In this document: in pieces, positions 34,861-47,006 of the stretch
Layout of the letters: the number at the start of each line of letters is the position of its first letter
How positions within the stretch are numbered: position 1 is the stretch's first letter
Source: Sciurus carolinensis
Lineage: Eukaryota > Chordata > Mammalia > Rodentia > Sciuridae
Assembly (NCBI RefSeq): GCF_902686445.1
Contig: NC_062229.1
Location: 4,931,503-4,995,502 of the forward strand
Reading direction: 5' to 3'
DNA length: 64,000 bases
Position numbers and translations under genes: made by a program
The notes under the pieces: model-generated
Told to the model about the DNA's origin: nothing
The model's database searches: none
What the model saw: only the letters and a program-made list of their open reading frames with translations

Positions 34861-35510
34861 TGTACCACTTTTGCTGAAAACTCCGTCCCTGTCCCCAATG
34901 CCACGCCAATAACCAGGACATGGTTTTGGGAAAAAGGAGTTTCATTGCCTTGCTAGCAAAGGGGAAGCAAAGGGTACTCCTGTCCCAGAGGCTGCGATGG
35001 GCCCATCAGAGGTGACGGGGAGGTTTTAAAGAGGTGATTCAAAGGCTGCATTCCACATGTTCTCTGCTGGAGTTGGAACTCACTTCTGCATCACATTGCT
35101 CATTTCTGAGATCTTCTGGTGCCAGCCCTGAAGTCTGAATTTCTTCCTCCCTGTGGTGGGTGTGTACTCAGGGACAGATAACTCTGCCTAGGATGGGGAG
35201 GAAAGGTAATCATGTTTCCCCTGAGATTAGGGAAGGGGAGAGATTAGGGAGAAGCAGGGAGAGAGGAAGAGAAAGAATCAGGTCCTTTTAAAAATCAGTT
35301 GCAGGACTGGGGCTGGCCCTTAGCCGAGGAGCACTTGCCTTGCACGCATGAGGTAGGCACTGGGTTTGATCTTCAGCACCACATGAAAATCAATAAAATA
35401 AAGGTATTGTGTCCATCTACAACTAAAAATATTTTTTAAAAAATAGAAATAGGTTGCAGTGACAGAGCAGCAAGGGCTGTGTGCAAAGCGTAAAGTGGAC
35501 CACTGTTGCA
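34861..35510 (-). repeat. ERV 3' LTR with ID SINE insertion
   Basis: Matches 40331-40834 across its length (shared blocks such as AATAACCAGGACA and CCCCTGAGATTAGGGA), interrupted only by the ID element at about 35305-35442. Confidence 0.7.
35305..35442 (+). repeat. ID SINE within the ERV LTR
   Basis: ID core (GGGGCTGGCCCTTAGCCGAGG, diverged) followed by an extended tail of AATAAAATAAAGG type. The matching point in the other LTR is uninterrupted. Confidence 0.75.
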
Positions 35511-38500
35511 TTTCCCCACCGTCCATTTCTACATTCCATTTCAGTGGACGACACCTCTAAGCTGCTTCCTGCTAAGAGAGGGCGAAGTTGGGGGAAATGA
35601 CCTGAATTCTCTCTAGGTTAGGGGCGTGGACAGTTAAGGGTATTCAGCACCAGGACAGTCCAGAGGTTCAGGGTGTTGGTTGGTGGGTAACTGGACAAGG
35701 TGTACATAGGGCAGGGATCAGGTTAAGATAACAATAAACAAGATAGCAAAGCATTACTTTTTTGTAAAAATAAGCACAAATGCAATCAGCATTTCAGCCA
35801 GTCTCTGAAAACACCATGAAGACAATAACTCACAATTGTATCAGTGAAAAACAGACCCAGTTTATCTATGTAGGAGGTCAGGAAGATTTGTAGGTCTATG
35901 AGATCAGGCTCAAATTGACTCAGGACAAACCTGTGACTCTAGAGTCCTTTGTGATAGTTATTGTTAAGCACTCCTACACAAGAACCCTTCTGTTATAGCC
36001 TCCAGCTTTACTTATACTTGGTAGGACTGACACAAGGGTACATCTTAAATTACACTGAAAAAAAAAAAAAAAAAACATTGTTTTTCTTTTTAAATGTCCA
36101 TAGGACTGTGCTTTGGCTATACTCTCCTGTTAGGTGTTTAAGACGCACGTTGTTTCAAATTGGCCTTGCTTCTATCTACTCTTCAGAGTGAGCTGAGATT
36201 CCTCAGAGATCACTCTTAGGGACATATGTGAAGCTGCTTGTCTCCTTTAGTTTTCCTGTACCAGTGGTGCCATCTTCCAGGATGGAACAGGGTCTGGCTG
36301 ACCATCCATGGCTTCTCTTGGAAGCATCAGGGACAGTTCCTTCTCTAATGACCCTCCTCTTTGCAGAATGTGCACTGTTTGGCTTCCTGTTCTCTAGGGT
36401 CCTCTCCATCTCCCTGATGGGCAAATCAGATGACTCACTGGAGTTGTAAGACCCTGAGAGGGGTCCCATCATTCTCTGGCTCCTAGCTGACCTTAGAGGG
36501 TAAAGGCCAAAGAGTTAGCTGCTTTTTCCTTGGCCCTTTTACTTCCTTGACTTTGGTCTCCAAGTTTTTGTTTCTTAATATCCAGCAAGCCAGTTTCACC
36601 AGTCTTCAAGTGGGAGTAGCTGGTTATAACTTCAATACCTACACTTTTACAGTTATCCCTTTCATTTCATTGGAGTCGATGCTACAAGTCTGCATTATAT
36701 CCTACCTGTCCCGCAGGTGATGACTTATTGTCTCAAATTAACTCAGGTTGTTCTGTTAGAAGTGGTACTGCTGCAAACCACTAACAGGCAACAGTCATAA
36801 AGTTTTACAAGGAAACTTACAAAATGAACCTTAATGTATCTTTGGTGTTTATTCAGCCTCTACAAAGACCCATATGTTTATCAACTCAATGCTATACAAG
36901 TTTTATTTTTTAAAACTCTTTCACAAACCTAAATACCTTTTACAATTTACCCAAAACTTTACCTGTTTGGTATTATTATATCCCCTGTTACTTTGAGATC
37001 ACAGTAACATTTACAACAGCAAAAAATTTATCTTTTGAACACAACTTTAAACAAGCTTGTTTCTAACCTACTTTGGAGCCATTCTAACTTGGAGAAGGAC
37101 GAGGGGCAGACCTTAACTCAGTGAGGCTGGCCTCTTGACAAATCTTAAAAAGTGTTTTATTTCTGAATCTGATCTTTGCCCTCTTAAAAAAATATTCTAC
37201 AAAGTTTTCATGTATTATTTTCCAAGTCTATCTGAATATCAGTTAACAATACAGCATTACATCTGAAACATAATCAAACCTAAAGGCTAAGAAAGCTCTT
37301 AATTTTCCTTTTGTGAAAAAGGTAGCAAAATATTTTCATGTTCCATATTATCAACCTTTGAACGAATCAGGCTCTCCTTATTGCCTTACAAAATTTCATT
37401 CAAATTCCCATCCCAGGGTAAAGAGTAACACATAATATTATATATAACTTATTGACAACAGGTTACTTTTATCCAGTTATAAAACATTCAATGACATAAA
37501 TAAATACCCACCAATTTTGTCATTTCTATATAAATCTAAAGGAGACTACAGACAATGAGTTTGGAGAACACCAACCTGGTCAAGTGCTCTCCTAAGCTTT
37601 ACATTGAACTAAGTTTAACTTTTTAAAGTAAAATGTAGAATTCTTGGTGCATGGCAACAATAATCACAGATCTGCCTGTGTCAGCAGTACTGGCAAAAAT
37701 CAAAGAATAGCCTTAAAACTCTTAGACATTTAGGAAACACTGTTAATGATCAGAAATCAACATAGTCAAAGCAAACAGAAGACATGTCTTCAAAGGGCAG
37801 TGTGGCCCTTCTATGTCAGATACAGTGTACAAAAGAGAGCACTTACCGGTTACCTTGCCAGAAAATCTAGATAAACTTTCATTTTATAGACTTTTCATAA
37901 CACTTAGACAAGGCTCAGACAGATAGAGTTCTCAGATGTATACATATATCTAGTCACAAAAATTTATGGTGTTAACTACCTTGTTGGAACCTAAAATAAC
38001 AGTTGTTTAACCTATTATGAAGTAATCATTTAAAAGACTTTAAAACAGGTACAAATCCCAATTTCTTTAAGACTAGTTTCCTTAAGCAACAAAACCTAAC
38101 AGATACAAGAAAATTATCTTGATAGATAAGAGCAGATCAATGTTGCAGACTGCTTCACATCAGTACATTAAAATTCAAATGATTTTGACTATGCTAATTA
38201 GAGCCAGTTTAATCACAAACACAAACTTTTTGAGATTTACCTTCCACAAGCCTGCAACTGACTTAGTCGTTCACAACTTGTCTACATCCCTAGTTTTTTC
38301 CTCTCTTTGATCTTGGACTTCAGCACAAGAAAATTACTTTCTCAGAAAAAAAATACTTTCTCATCCAGAAATACTTCCTCATCTTTTACCTTTTAATTTT
38401 CCATACTAAGATATATTTCCATCCCTGTGACTTTCTTATATCTCTTAGCTAGTTTCAGACTCTTTCTTAAATTCATATTCTGAAACAATCCTTATGAATG

Positions 38501-40330
38501 TTATTTGTGCATTTGATTTACACAACAAATTTCATCCCAAGAGAGGGATCAGACAATCTGATATACAAAAACTGAGCCCTAAACTTTTCTCTCGGGTGGC
38601 AGGGTATTTTGAGCCTGACCCGTCTCCATTTTCATTATCACAATACCATCAACTGTGAGTGAGTTCCCCTCTGTCCATTGTACCCAGAGGCTTCTTTGGG
38701 GCCTTTTCTTGTACAAGGCATATTGATATGCAATGGAGGCCCTTTCCATCTTTTTCTTTGGGTTTCCTTGGAGATTCCTTTGCAGAGACTGCCTACTAAA
38801 AAGGTTAGCCTTAGTTTCTGGTTTTTTTCTTTTTCTTTTCGGGGTGCAATAGTTTATCCTGCCTATCTCCCCATGCATTTAGTTTGATGGGATACTGTTA
38901 TAACAAGAACTGCTCTGCTCAGTGATGGATATCCCCTGGTCAAATGGGGTGTCCTGTCAGACATTAAAAGGGGAGACTCTTCCTGTCCCCAGGTCATAGA
39001 CTAACAGTGCTAGAACCTACTGCCACATCCTTTGTGGCTAGCAGCCTCCACTCTCCATGGGAAAAAGGGGTTGGAAGGCAGGGCAGAGGCCAGATTCTCT
39101 TTGGCCATTTTTCTACAGCCCAGGCAGCTTTCCTGGGATTTTTTTCCAGTCCAGGGCTGGTGCCCTGCTATCCTTGCACACCAGAGGCAGTGCCTTTTGG
39201 CACCTTCAACTTAGTTCCAGACTATTTAGACTCCTTAGCATGCAACTGCACTAACGCCTGTACATGCAGAATCTCTTCCAAATACTTTACCTCTGACAGA
39301 CCAACTCCAACAACAAGATTGTCTAATAATCCAGAAAACCATTCAAAGGCCAAATTGTGTTACAGTAAAACATCTTTCTCTTAGACAAGCTTATACCTGT
39401 AAGTGTCCCATTTTGCCAAGCTCTCTCTTCTCAAGAGACTACCAATGCAGTATGGCCCGTGTCTTAAAAGGCCAGTAACAAATACAAAAAACAGAGACAG
39501 ACAAGAGAGGATCACTGAAATCAGGGCTGACTGTCAGAAACCTTCAAAACAGACAAACCTGCACGTACAAATTTCTTCCCCTTACTTTACCTCTGACAGA
39601 CCAACTCCAATTACAAGATTGTACACAAAGAAATAGGCAGACAACCAGAAAGGATCCCCCAAATGATGGCCAACAGACAGGAGCCTTTAAAGCAGGCCAG
39701 CCAAGATCTTTCCCACGCAACTACCTATAGATCAACACAGTATTGCCCAGGTCTTAAAAGGGGCAGTAACAGATACAAAAAAAAAAAAAAAAAAAAACAG
39801 AAAACCAGAAGGAATTCCCAAACCCGAGGCCAAGAGAAAGAACCTAGAACAGATCAGAGGGAGGAAATATGCCTAGGTTCTTGAGTCTCACTTAACCTTG
39901 ACTTCTACACCAGTAATGCCAATAGCTGTCCCCACGAAAAGAGACCATATGTTTCCTCGAAGAAAAACCAGATGTGTGGAGCCAAGGGTCTCAGTGTGCA
40001 CACTGGGGACTTACCGGATAGCCAAGGGTGTCACAATTTTACTGAGTTCAGTTTCATTTTACTCAAAGTGGACCGTGATGGAGCAATGAGCAAAGGCAGG
40101 AGTTCCTGGAAGCATAAGGAGCTTCGGCAGCTGCTGGGACAGTCCCTCAGTCCCTCCCTTTACTCCTCTGGTTCCACCCAAGGCAAATTCTCCTATCTCC
40201 TGACTTCACTGCAGTTGGCTCTAAACAAGTTCTCCAGCCGCCTTGCATCCTCAGAATGTAAGTGGGGTTCCTTAGAGAGCCAGGTCTACCCAAGAAAACT
40301 GGAGCAGGGGTTGATCTCAGGTCCCCTCTG

Positions 40331-40834
40331 TGTTACCAAGTTTGTGACCAAAACTCAGCCCCTGACCCTGATGCCAAGTCAATAACCAGGACACCATTTT
40401 GAGAAAAAGGAAAAAAAAAATTTCATTGCTTTGCTAGTGAAGGAGAAAGAGGGCACTCCTGCCCCCAGAGGCTGTGATTCTGCCCATTGAGGAGAACAGG
40501 GGTTTTTTAAAGAGCTGGTTCAAAGGCCACTTTCCACGTGTTCTCTGTTGGAGCTGTAATTCACTGGTTAATTTGGGAGACAGTCATTTCTGAGATCTTC
40601 TGGTGCCATCCCCAAAGTCTGAATTACCTGTTTTCTGTAGTGGGTGTGTGCTCAAGGCCAGATAACTCTGCCTGGGTTGGGGAAGAAAGATCATCCCGTT
40701 TCCCCTGAGATTAGGGAGGGGGAGAAATTAGGGAGAAGCAGGGAGAGAGGCAGAGAAACATGTCCATTTAAAAAATAAGTCAGAGTGGCAGAGAGCAGGG
40801 GCTGTGTTCAAGGCGAAAGAAGACCACTCTTACA
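40331..40834 (-). repeat. ERV 5' LTR
   Basis: 504 bp from TGTTACC on the plus strand to CTTACA. It is the partner of the left LTR. Confidence 0.7.
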
Positions 40835-41762
40835 TGGGAGGGCTCCTGGACGAAATGATAATTTTTTATTCTGAGAAGGATATGAGTTTGGGGGGGGGCG
40901 CAAAAATGCTATGATTTGAATATGGTTTATTCCAAAGTCCATATTGGAATCTGATTGCCAGGTGGCAGTGTTGGGGGGCACGGTCTTCCAGAGAAAACAC
41001 TAGAAATGTTGCATGTGTCTTTTGGCATTAGTAACATTGCCCGCCTGTACCATAACATCCATGAAAGCACCCCACAATGGTGAGGACGTTGGTTGTTACC
41101 AAAACAGGCCCGTTTTGCCCACCAAGTAGTAGGTTGATGGCTGAAATGTCAAATTTTGCAAGACGGGATTTACTCACCAGGTAGCCAAGCATGGAGACAG
41201 GAGAAAAGGTCTCAAATCCGCCTCCTCAGGGAAGTGGTTTGAGGATATTTGTGGACTGAGATGCAGGGAAAGGTGATTGGAGCAGGCGTCATCCAACTGC
41301 CTCAGCAGCCACCATCATAACCCACAGGTCGGAGGTGGTGTCTGTACCTCTAAAACTGGAGGTGTTTGAAGTAACTGAGACCAGGTGAGGTGGGTTAAAT
41401 CTAGAGAGTTTATTCAGGTTAGTTTTCCTCAGTTTCATTAATGCCACTCCTGAGGAACTGGTTGATTCTCCTGGGACTAAGTTCTCTTGTGGGACTGGAT
41501 TAGTTACCGGGAGATCAAGTTATGACACACAAGGCCACCCTTGTGTTTTGTCTCTTCTACACATACCCACTTTCCCATCATGTTCTGAGGCATCAGGAGC
41601 CCTTACCAGATGCTGCTACCTTCTTATCTTGGACTTCCAATCTCCAGAACCATTAGCTAAATAAACTCCTTTACTTTGTAAATTACTCGATCTCTGATAT
41701 TCTATTGTAGCAACAGAAATTAGACAAAGATGGTGTTTGAATTAAAGAGACTGTCTTACGTC
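40835..41762. other. Intergenic, LTR-like debris
   Basis: A stretch near 41150-41310 (GGGATTTACTCACCAGGTAGCC) resembles the R/U5 side of an antisense LTR, but no boundaries can be set. No exon was recognised. Confidence 0.3.
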
Positions 41763-41831
41763 TAGGGTGTCGCTCAGGGGATAGAGCCCTTGCCTAACAT
41801 GCATGAGACCTTGGCTTCATTCCCAGCAACG

Positions 41832-41870
<39 letters not shown>
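41763..41870 (+). repeat. ID SINE fragment followed by (CG)n/(CA)n
   Basis: Diverged ID core followed by GCGCGCGC and about 19 CA units ending at about 41869. Confidence 0.7.
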
Positions 41871-42177
41871 TGTCAATCTTCAAAATGCACAGTTCCTGAG
41901 GAAGGAAAAACAAAAAGAAAGAGAAGAGCTAGAAGCACGTAGGGGAAACTCAGCACCCTTTAAGACCAAAGAGAATCACAAAGTCAGATGTTGTTCAATC
42001 CATCCCACCTCTAAAAAAAAAATCCATCCTGCTACCAATGAAATGAAGGGAATCCACTAAAATAAGTTGATGCTGCTATACTGACAGAAGAGGGCGCCCT
42101 GAAACTAGGTATCTTGTATAACGCCCCAGTTTTTAAAAAATTAAGAAAAACGGTAAGAAAAAATAAGAAAAATGGTA

Positions 42178-42245
42178 GGACTGGGGATGTAGCTCAGTGT
42201 TAAGCACCTGACCAGCCTGTGGGAGAACCTAGGTGTGATGCCAGG
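42178..42245 (+). repeat. ID SINE, partial
   Basis: GGACTGGGGATGTAGCTCAG core with a recognisable but degenerate second half. Confidence 0.7.
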
Positions 42246-42969
42246 GGTGGGTGTATTCATAGAGTCATTGCAAAAATTCAGTAAATGAAAGTCCACGCCA
42301 ATCAATTAAAGGACAATATCCCACCTCCACCAAAAAAGGAATCATAAAGCTGAACATTGTAAGTGAACAAACAAATTATAGTCAAAGAAACCTGATAAAC
42401 TAAGTACTGAAGTGAACAGAAAAGAAAAATACCGAGGAATGAAGAGAGTTGAATCAACTCAGGAAAGAAACGAAAGAAAAAGAAAATCATCTGAGATGCA
42501 GAATAAAAGATACAGATTGTGTATCACTCATACAACACCCCTCAATGCTCTGCTTGAAACTTTCCAACAAGTTGAAAGGTTATTTCCACACAGAAATCAC
42601 CACATGGATGTGTTTATCACAGCTTTATTCATAACTGCCCGAAGTTGGAAGCAATTAAAATGTCCTTCAGTTTGTGAGTGGGTAAATAAATGATGGAAAA
42701 GAAACTCTTATTTCATTATTTTCTTTCCACACAATGAAAAAGAATAGCTCTCAGACCATGAAAAGACAAGGAGGAAGCTTAAATGCATATTAGTAAGTGG
42801 AAAAAAATCTGAAAAGACTACATATTGTATGATTCCAACCTTGTATTTTCAATATACTGTATGATGCCATTCTGGAAAAGAAAAGAACTATGGAGATAGT
42901 AATAATATCGATGGTTCTCAGGGGTTAGTCGGGAGGGAGAGGTGAATAGGTAGAGCATGGAGGATTTTT

Positions 42970-43468
42970 TTTTATTTATTTTTATTGTAAACAAATGAGA
43001 TACATGTTGTTCCTGTTTGTACATGGAGTAACAGCATACCATTTGCATATTCGTACATTTACATAGAGTAATGATGTTTGATTAATTCCGTTTTTTTTCC
43101 TTCCCCCCCACCCCTCCCACCTCTCTTTTCCCTCTATACAGTCCCTCCTTCCTCCATTCTTGCCCCCCTCCCACTCCCCATTATGTGTCATCATTCGCTT
43201 ATCAGTGAGATCATTTGTCTTTTGGATTTTTGAGATTGGCTTATCTCACTTAGCATGATATTCTCCAGTTTCATCCATTTGCCTGCAAATGCCATAATTT
43301 TATTATTCTTTATGGCTGAGTAATATTCCATTGTATATATATACCACAGTTTCTTTATCCATTCATCAATTGAAGGGCATCTAGGTTGCTTCCACAGTCT
43401 GGTTATTGTGAATTGAGCAGCTATGAACATTGATGTGGCTGTATCTCTGTAGTATGCTGATTTTAAGT
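42970..43468 (-). mobile_element. L1 3' end, 5'-truncated
   Basis: Antisense L1 with 3' UTR and the last 79 codons of an ORF2-like frame (43191-43430). It is flanked by the 16-bp duplication AGCATGGAGGATTTTT (42954-42969 and 43469-43484). Confidence 0.92.
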
Positions 43469-43484
43469 AGCATGGAGGATTTTT

Positions 43485-45480
43485 AGGGTAGTGAAATTAT
43501 TATGTGTGATACTGGAGTGGTGGATACATATTATTACACATTTGTTCAAAGTCACAAAATGTGCGACACAGGATAGAACCCTCATGTGAACCATAGACTT
43601 GGGGTGATGCTGTTTCAATGGAGGTACTTTGATCGTAACAAACATGACACTCTACTGTGGGATGTTGATAATGGTGACTGCTATGTATGTGTGGGGATGC
43701 AGAGTATATGGGAAGTTTCTGTATCTTCCATCACATTTTTATGTAAAATCTTGGTTTATAAATGCTATTCTCTAATAAAAGAAACCAGAACTCATTGAAA
43801 AGATGATCTGATCAAACTTCAGGATCAGGACCAGGAGCAACAGGAACCTGCTCCCTCCCCACCCAATGGGATAGCACAGATCAGGGAGCAGAGAAAATAC
43901 AAGATGAATCTAGCATGTGAGAAGGACACATGAGCCAACCTGATGGAGTTCCCAATGACCAAGTCTGTAATTATTTGAGCAAGAAAATAATGATTGTATT
44001 GGATTATAAGTCATGGAATAAAATGAATATCCTGAGTACATATTGATCTAAATAAATAAATGGATATATATAGGGAATTTTTTTATTTTTGCGGTGCTGG
44101 GGATTGAACCCAGGGCCTTGTGCTTGCAAGGCAAGCACTCTACCAACTGAGTTATCTCCCCAGCAAATGTATACATATATATACACACACACATACATAT
44201 ACATATATATGAGAATGCCTGGGTCATTAACTCATTTCATTATTCACCATTATTTCTAATCATCCATCAAATGATTCATTTAAAATTTCTAAATAGAAAG
44301 TCATACTAGCTGCAAAATAATGGCTATTTTATCTTTTCTGTTTCTTTACTTTTGTCGTATTGTATTGGTTTTCTTATCTTATTGCAAAGGTTGACACACA
44401 AAGAAAAGTTACCAAACACATTTCTTCTAATTCTTAGATACTTTTTCCAAATTAAGTCACTGATATGCTACATCTGTGAAAATCACCATCATGAATGAAG
44501 GAGTTCTAGCCGTGTGGGCATGAGCAGCAAGACCCAATCTTACATTATAGGAGTTTGAGGCAAGGCAAGGCAAGGCAAGGAAAAAAAAAAACCCACTATA
44601 TCAATAGAGAAACCTCCATCTGAAAGAGAAACAGAAGGTATTGCCCTGCCAGATATTTATCTGCAGCAACCTGAGGGAGACAGTGGCAGCAAAGGCTATG
44701 ACCAGAGCAGAGCACAGGGCTGCTGCCAGGAGCTCTGATCGCAAAAGAACAAGCCCAACCCCTCTGCAGGGTGCTCACAGGAACATGACCTTAAGTGCTC
44801 TTGGGGACACTGGAAATATACATGTAAGCATCTGGGGAAAACATTTCAAGAGGAAGACCAAGGTAAGTAGGTGGGAGCTCAAAGTTGTGAGATTTGGGGT
44901 GAATGAGACCAGTTTAAGTTCACCAGCAGGAGCAACCAGGACCTTCTTGGTCACACCCATCTGGTTAGGATCAGAGATACTGAGTGTTCTCCATAGCCAC
45001 TGAAGCAATACAAGAACATATTTGCAAAACATGAGGTCAGGAACGCCCTCGACGTTCTCATATTTCTTGTGGATCTAGTCTCTCACGTGAACATCTTCTG
45101 CCACCTATTCCCACAGACTCACAGCCACCAGATAGGTATTTTCTGCCCTGCTGCAGGACCCATCAGTCCTCACAGGCAAAGACTCAGGGCCATTTGGGGG
45201 ACCTTGGTGCCCTGGAGAAATGGAGCATAACTCAGGTGGAGGTCCCGAATATGAGGAGTCCCCAAAGCTGCCTGAACTTGGACAAACCATAACTTCTTGG
45301 AGTGCTGGCTCTGCCACCTGAGATCATCAGGCACAACAGGATCAGGATGCTGGTCCTACCAGTCTGGTCAGACTTCAGGATCAGGGCCAGGAACAGTTAG
45401 AACCCCCTCCCTTCCCACCAGGTGGGAACCAACAGGAGGAGAGTGGGGATTGCAAAGACTCGCGAATGACAGCACTTTTC
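43485..45480. other. Intergenic sequence, no gene recognised
   Basis: It contains an ID SINE (44080-44167) and a short TA/CA-rich run. A stretch of about 60 bp is repeated directly (around 43812-43870 and 45372-45425, sharing ACTTCAGGATCAGG). A consensus-looking donor (GACCAAGGTAAGT at about 44857) sits in an open frame, but no partner exon or homology supports it. Confidence 0.35.
44080..44167 (-). repeat. ID SINE
   Basis: Very well-preserved antisense ID (GCACTCTACCAACTGAGTTATC) close to the free ID copy at 22328. Its A-box and B-box resemble tRNA-Ala. Confidence 0.85.
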
Positions 45481-45489
45481 AAAGTCAGA

Positions 45490-46345
45490 CAGAAGAACAA
45501 GAGTCCATGAGGGAGAAGGGAAAGGAGCACCCAGGGACATAGGAGAAGCAGGAGGTGAGGACATCAAGGAAGTCCTGGGAGACAGGAGTTTCAAGCAGAG
45601 GGAGAGAGTAGCCACCCTGATCATGGAGGAAAAATGAATGAAAACTAGGGTGTGCTGGTTTCCACAGGTGATGGTAGATTTATTCTCCCTGGTCATTTAG
45701 GAGAGTGGTGGGTGGCAGGGCATCCAGGAGAGGTATGGGGGAGCAGGTGCAGGCAGGAAAGGGCATGGGGGAGCAGGTGCAGGCAGGAGTGAGGAACCCT
45801 TTTCGGGAGTTTGGCGACACCTAGAGGACTGAGAGAGGATTTCCACCAGGAGCAAAAAGCTCACCTAGGTTCCTGGAAGTGTCACCAATGCCAAGGGGTG
45901 AAGCTTAGCGCCTCTGCATCAGCAAGGAATGGGGCCTTTGGGGCTGTGGCAACAGCTGGCTCGGGAGCCAACTTTCCTGCAGGGCAGATGCTGTGCGGGG
46001 CACACCCTCCATCCCACCACTCTCAGGGCTGCAGGGTTGAGGGGGGCTGAGGCTGATGTGAGGGACATGAGCAGACCTACATGACAATGATGTGTGTCAA
46101 GAATATGGAAAGTGCTGGGCAGATGAGGGGGGCAGCCAGCTGGGCACAGGGCCCAGACGCTGCACAGGCCTGGAGGCAGGAAGTGTGGTCTCTGCTCTGT
46201 CAGCGTGTGGCTGAAGTCACTTTGGGGGTGTGGGGTGCTATCCAGCCTGGCAAGAGCCCAGAGGGCTGTCCATGGCCTGCCTCCTGCACACAGCCACCAT
46301 GGCAGGGAGCAGGGAGCACCAGGCTCCAGAGCTGTGAGATAACAG
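45490..46345. repeat. Inverted duplication, left arm, with a 30-bp minisatellite (2 units)
   Basis: The reverse complement of this block is found at about 60525-61390. Landmarks include GGTGTCGCCAAACTCCTG, the CCATATTCT...ACACATCATTG block and the CCACCATGG block. It lies just downstream of the poly(A) signal of the 252-aa lectin gene. The GGGGGAGCAGGTGCAGGCAG minisatellite at about 45738-45790 has two units here. Confidence 0.8.
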
Positions 46346-46718
46346 AACCCGCTAAGTTTATGCAGGTCGCTGGAGTAGCCACAGGAAACAGCGCGTGCAT
46401 ACACACACACACATGCACACACGCACATGCAAACAGGGATGTTTTTATTGGTGCCTGTGAAGAAAACCATAAAACTTTACCAAAGGGCATTTTAAGGGGC
46501 CTGAGTAAGTGGTTCGTGAACGTGTGGGGTGGCCAGAGAGGTGTGTTCCCAACCAGACCCATTCAGAGCAGATCTAGTAGTAAGTAAAACACCAGTAGAA
46601 AGCACGCGGCCTCGAGAGGGGTTAACGTCGCACGCATTTCACAGTGTGGCGTCCAGAGGAGCGTGGAGAAGACTCACCATGGCTTGGGCGGAGCGCGTCA
46701 CACCCCGAGTGAATGTGC

Positions 46719-46724
46719 TTTATT
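46719..46724 (-). terminator. Poly(A) signal of the divergent CD209-like gene
   Basis: TTTATT on the plus strand reads AATAAA on the minus strand, 283 bases after the stop codon. The intervening 3' UTR (46725-47006) is about 98% identical by eye to 63716-63998 of the partial copy. Confidence 0.7.
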
Positions 46725-47006
46725 TCAGTTTGTGCAGAGCTGGGGGTGGGACACGGGACCTCCACATGCCAGGTTACGGGTCCCACCCAGCCACACCTCA
46801 GCCTCCCGGGGACTTTCCTGAGTGGGCAGAGGGGCGGAGGCGTTCCTGCAGCGGAGGGCTGAGCTGCGCCCTCCTGGAGGGACGGGTGGCAGGGAGGGCG
46901 TCGCGGGGCTCTCCCGGGGCATGGCAGAGACCTCCAGCAGGGCCAGCGGGAGGCCGAGGGGACGGCCCTGAGGAGCTGCGTCTCTGCGGACTGGGCAGCA
47001 GGGCGC

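Larger units (their letters stand above)
34861..40834 (-). mobile_element. ERV provirus, LTR-internal-LTR
   Basis: Two direct copies of about 505 bp act as LTRs. The left one (34861-35510) is the 3' LTR and is enlarged by an ID SINE at about 35305-35442. The right one (40331-40834) is the 5' LTR. On the minus strand both start TG and end in TGGTA(A)CA. The internal region, about 4.8 kb, is AT-rich and full of stops. A minus-strand frame of 99 codons at 38579-38878 is the longest clean one there, and I cannot assign it. No intact gag, pol or env could be recognised and no flanking duplication was found, so the copy looks old and defective. Near 39290 and 39590 the internal part repeats a block of about 40 bp. 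Confidence 0.7.

Noticed and set aside
38579..38878. 99-codon minus-strand frame in the ERV, rich in Lys/Arg
   Set aside because: I could not link it to a retroviral domain, and it is isolated among stops. Listed only as part of the provirus.
44080..44167. tRNA-like gene candidates (here and at 22328 and other ID copies)
   Set aside because: A-box and B-box are present, but the copies have poly(A) or T tails, target duplications and many relatives. They are ID SINEs, not functional tRNA genes.
44641..45032. Possible exon with a good donor (GACCAAGGTAAGT) and a hydrophobic stretch on the other strand
   Set aside because: No acceptor, partner exon or family similarity could be found, and both strands are open by chance. 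Not called as a gene.
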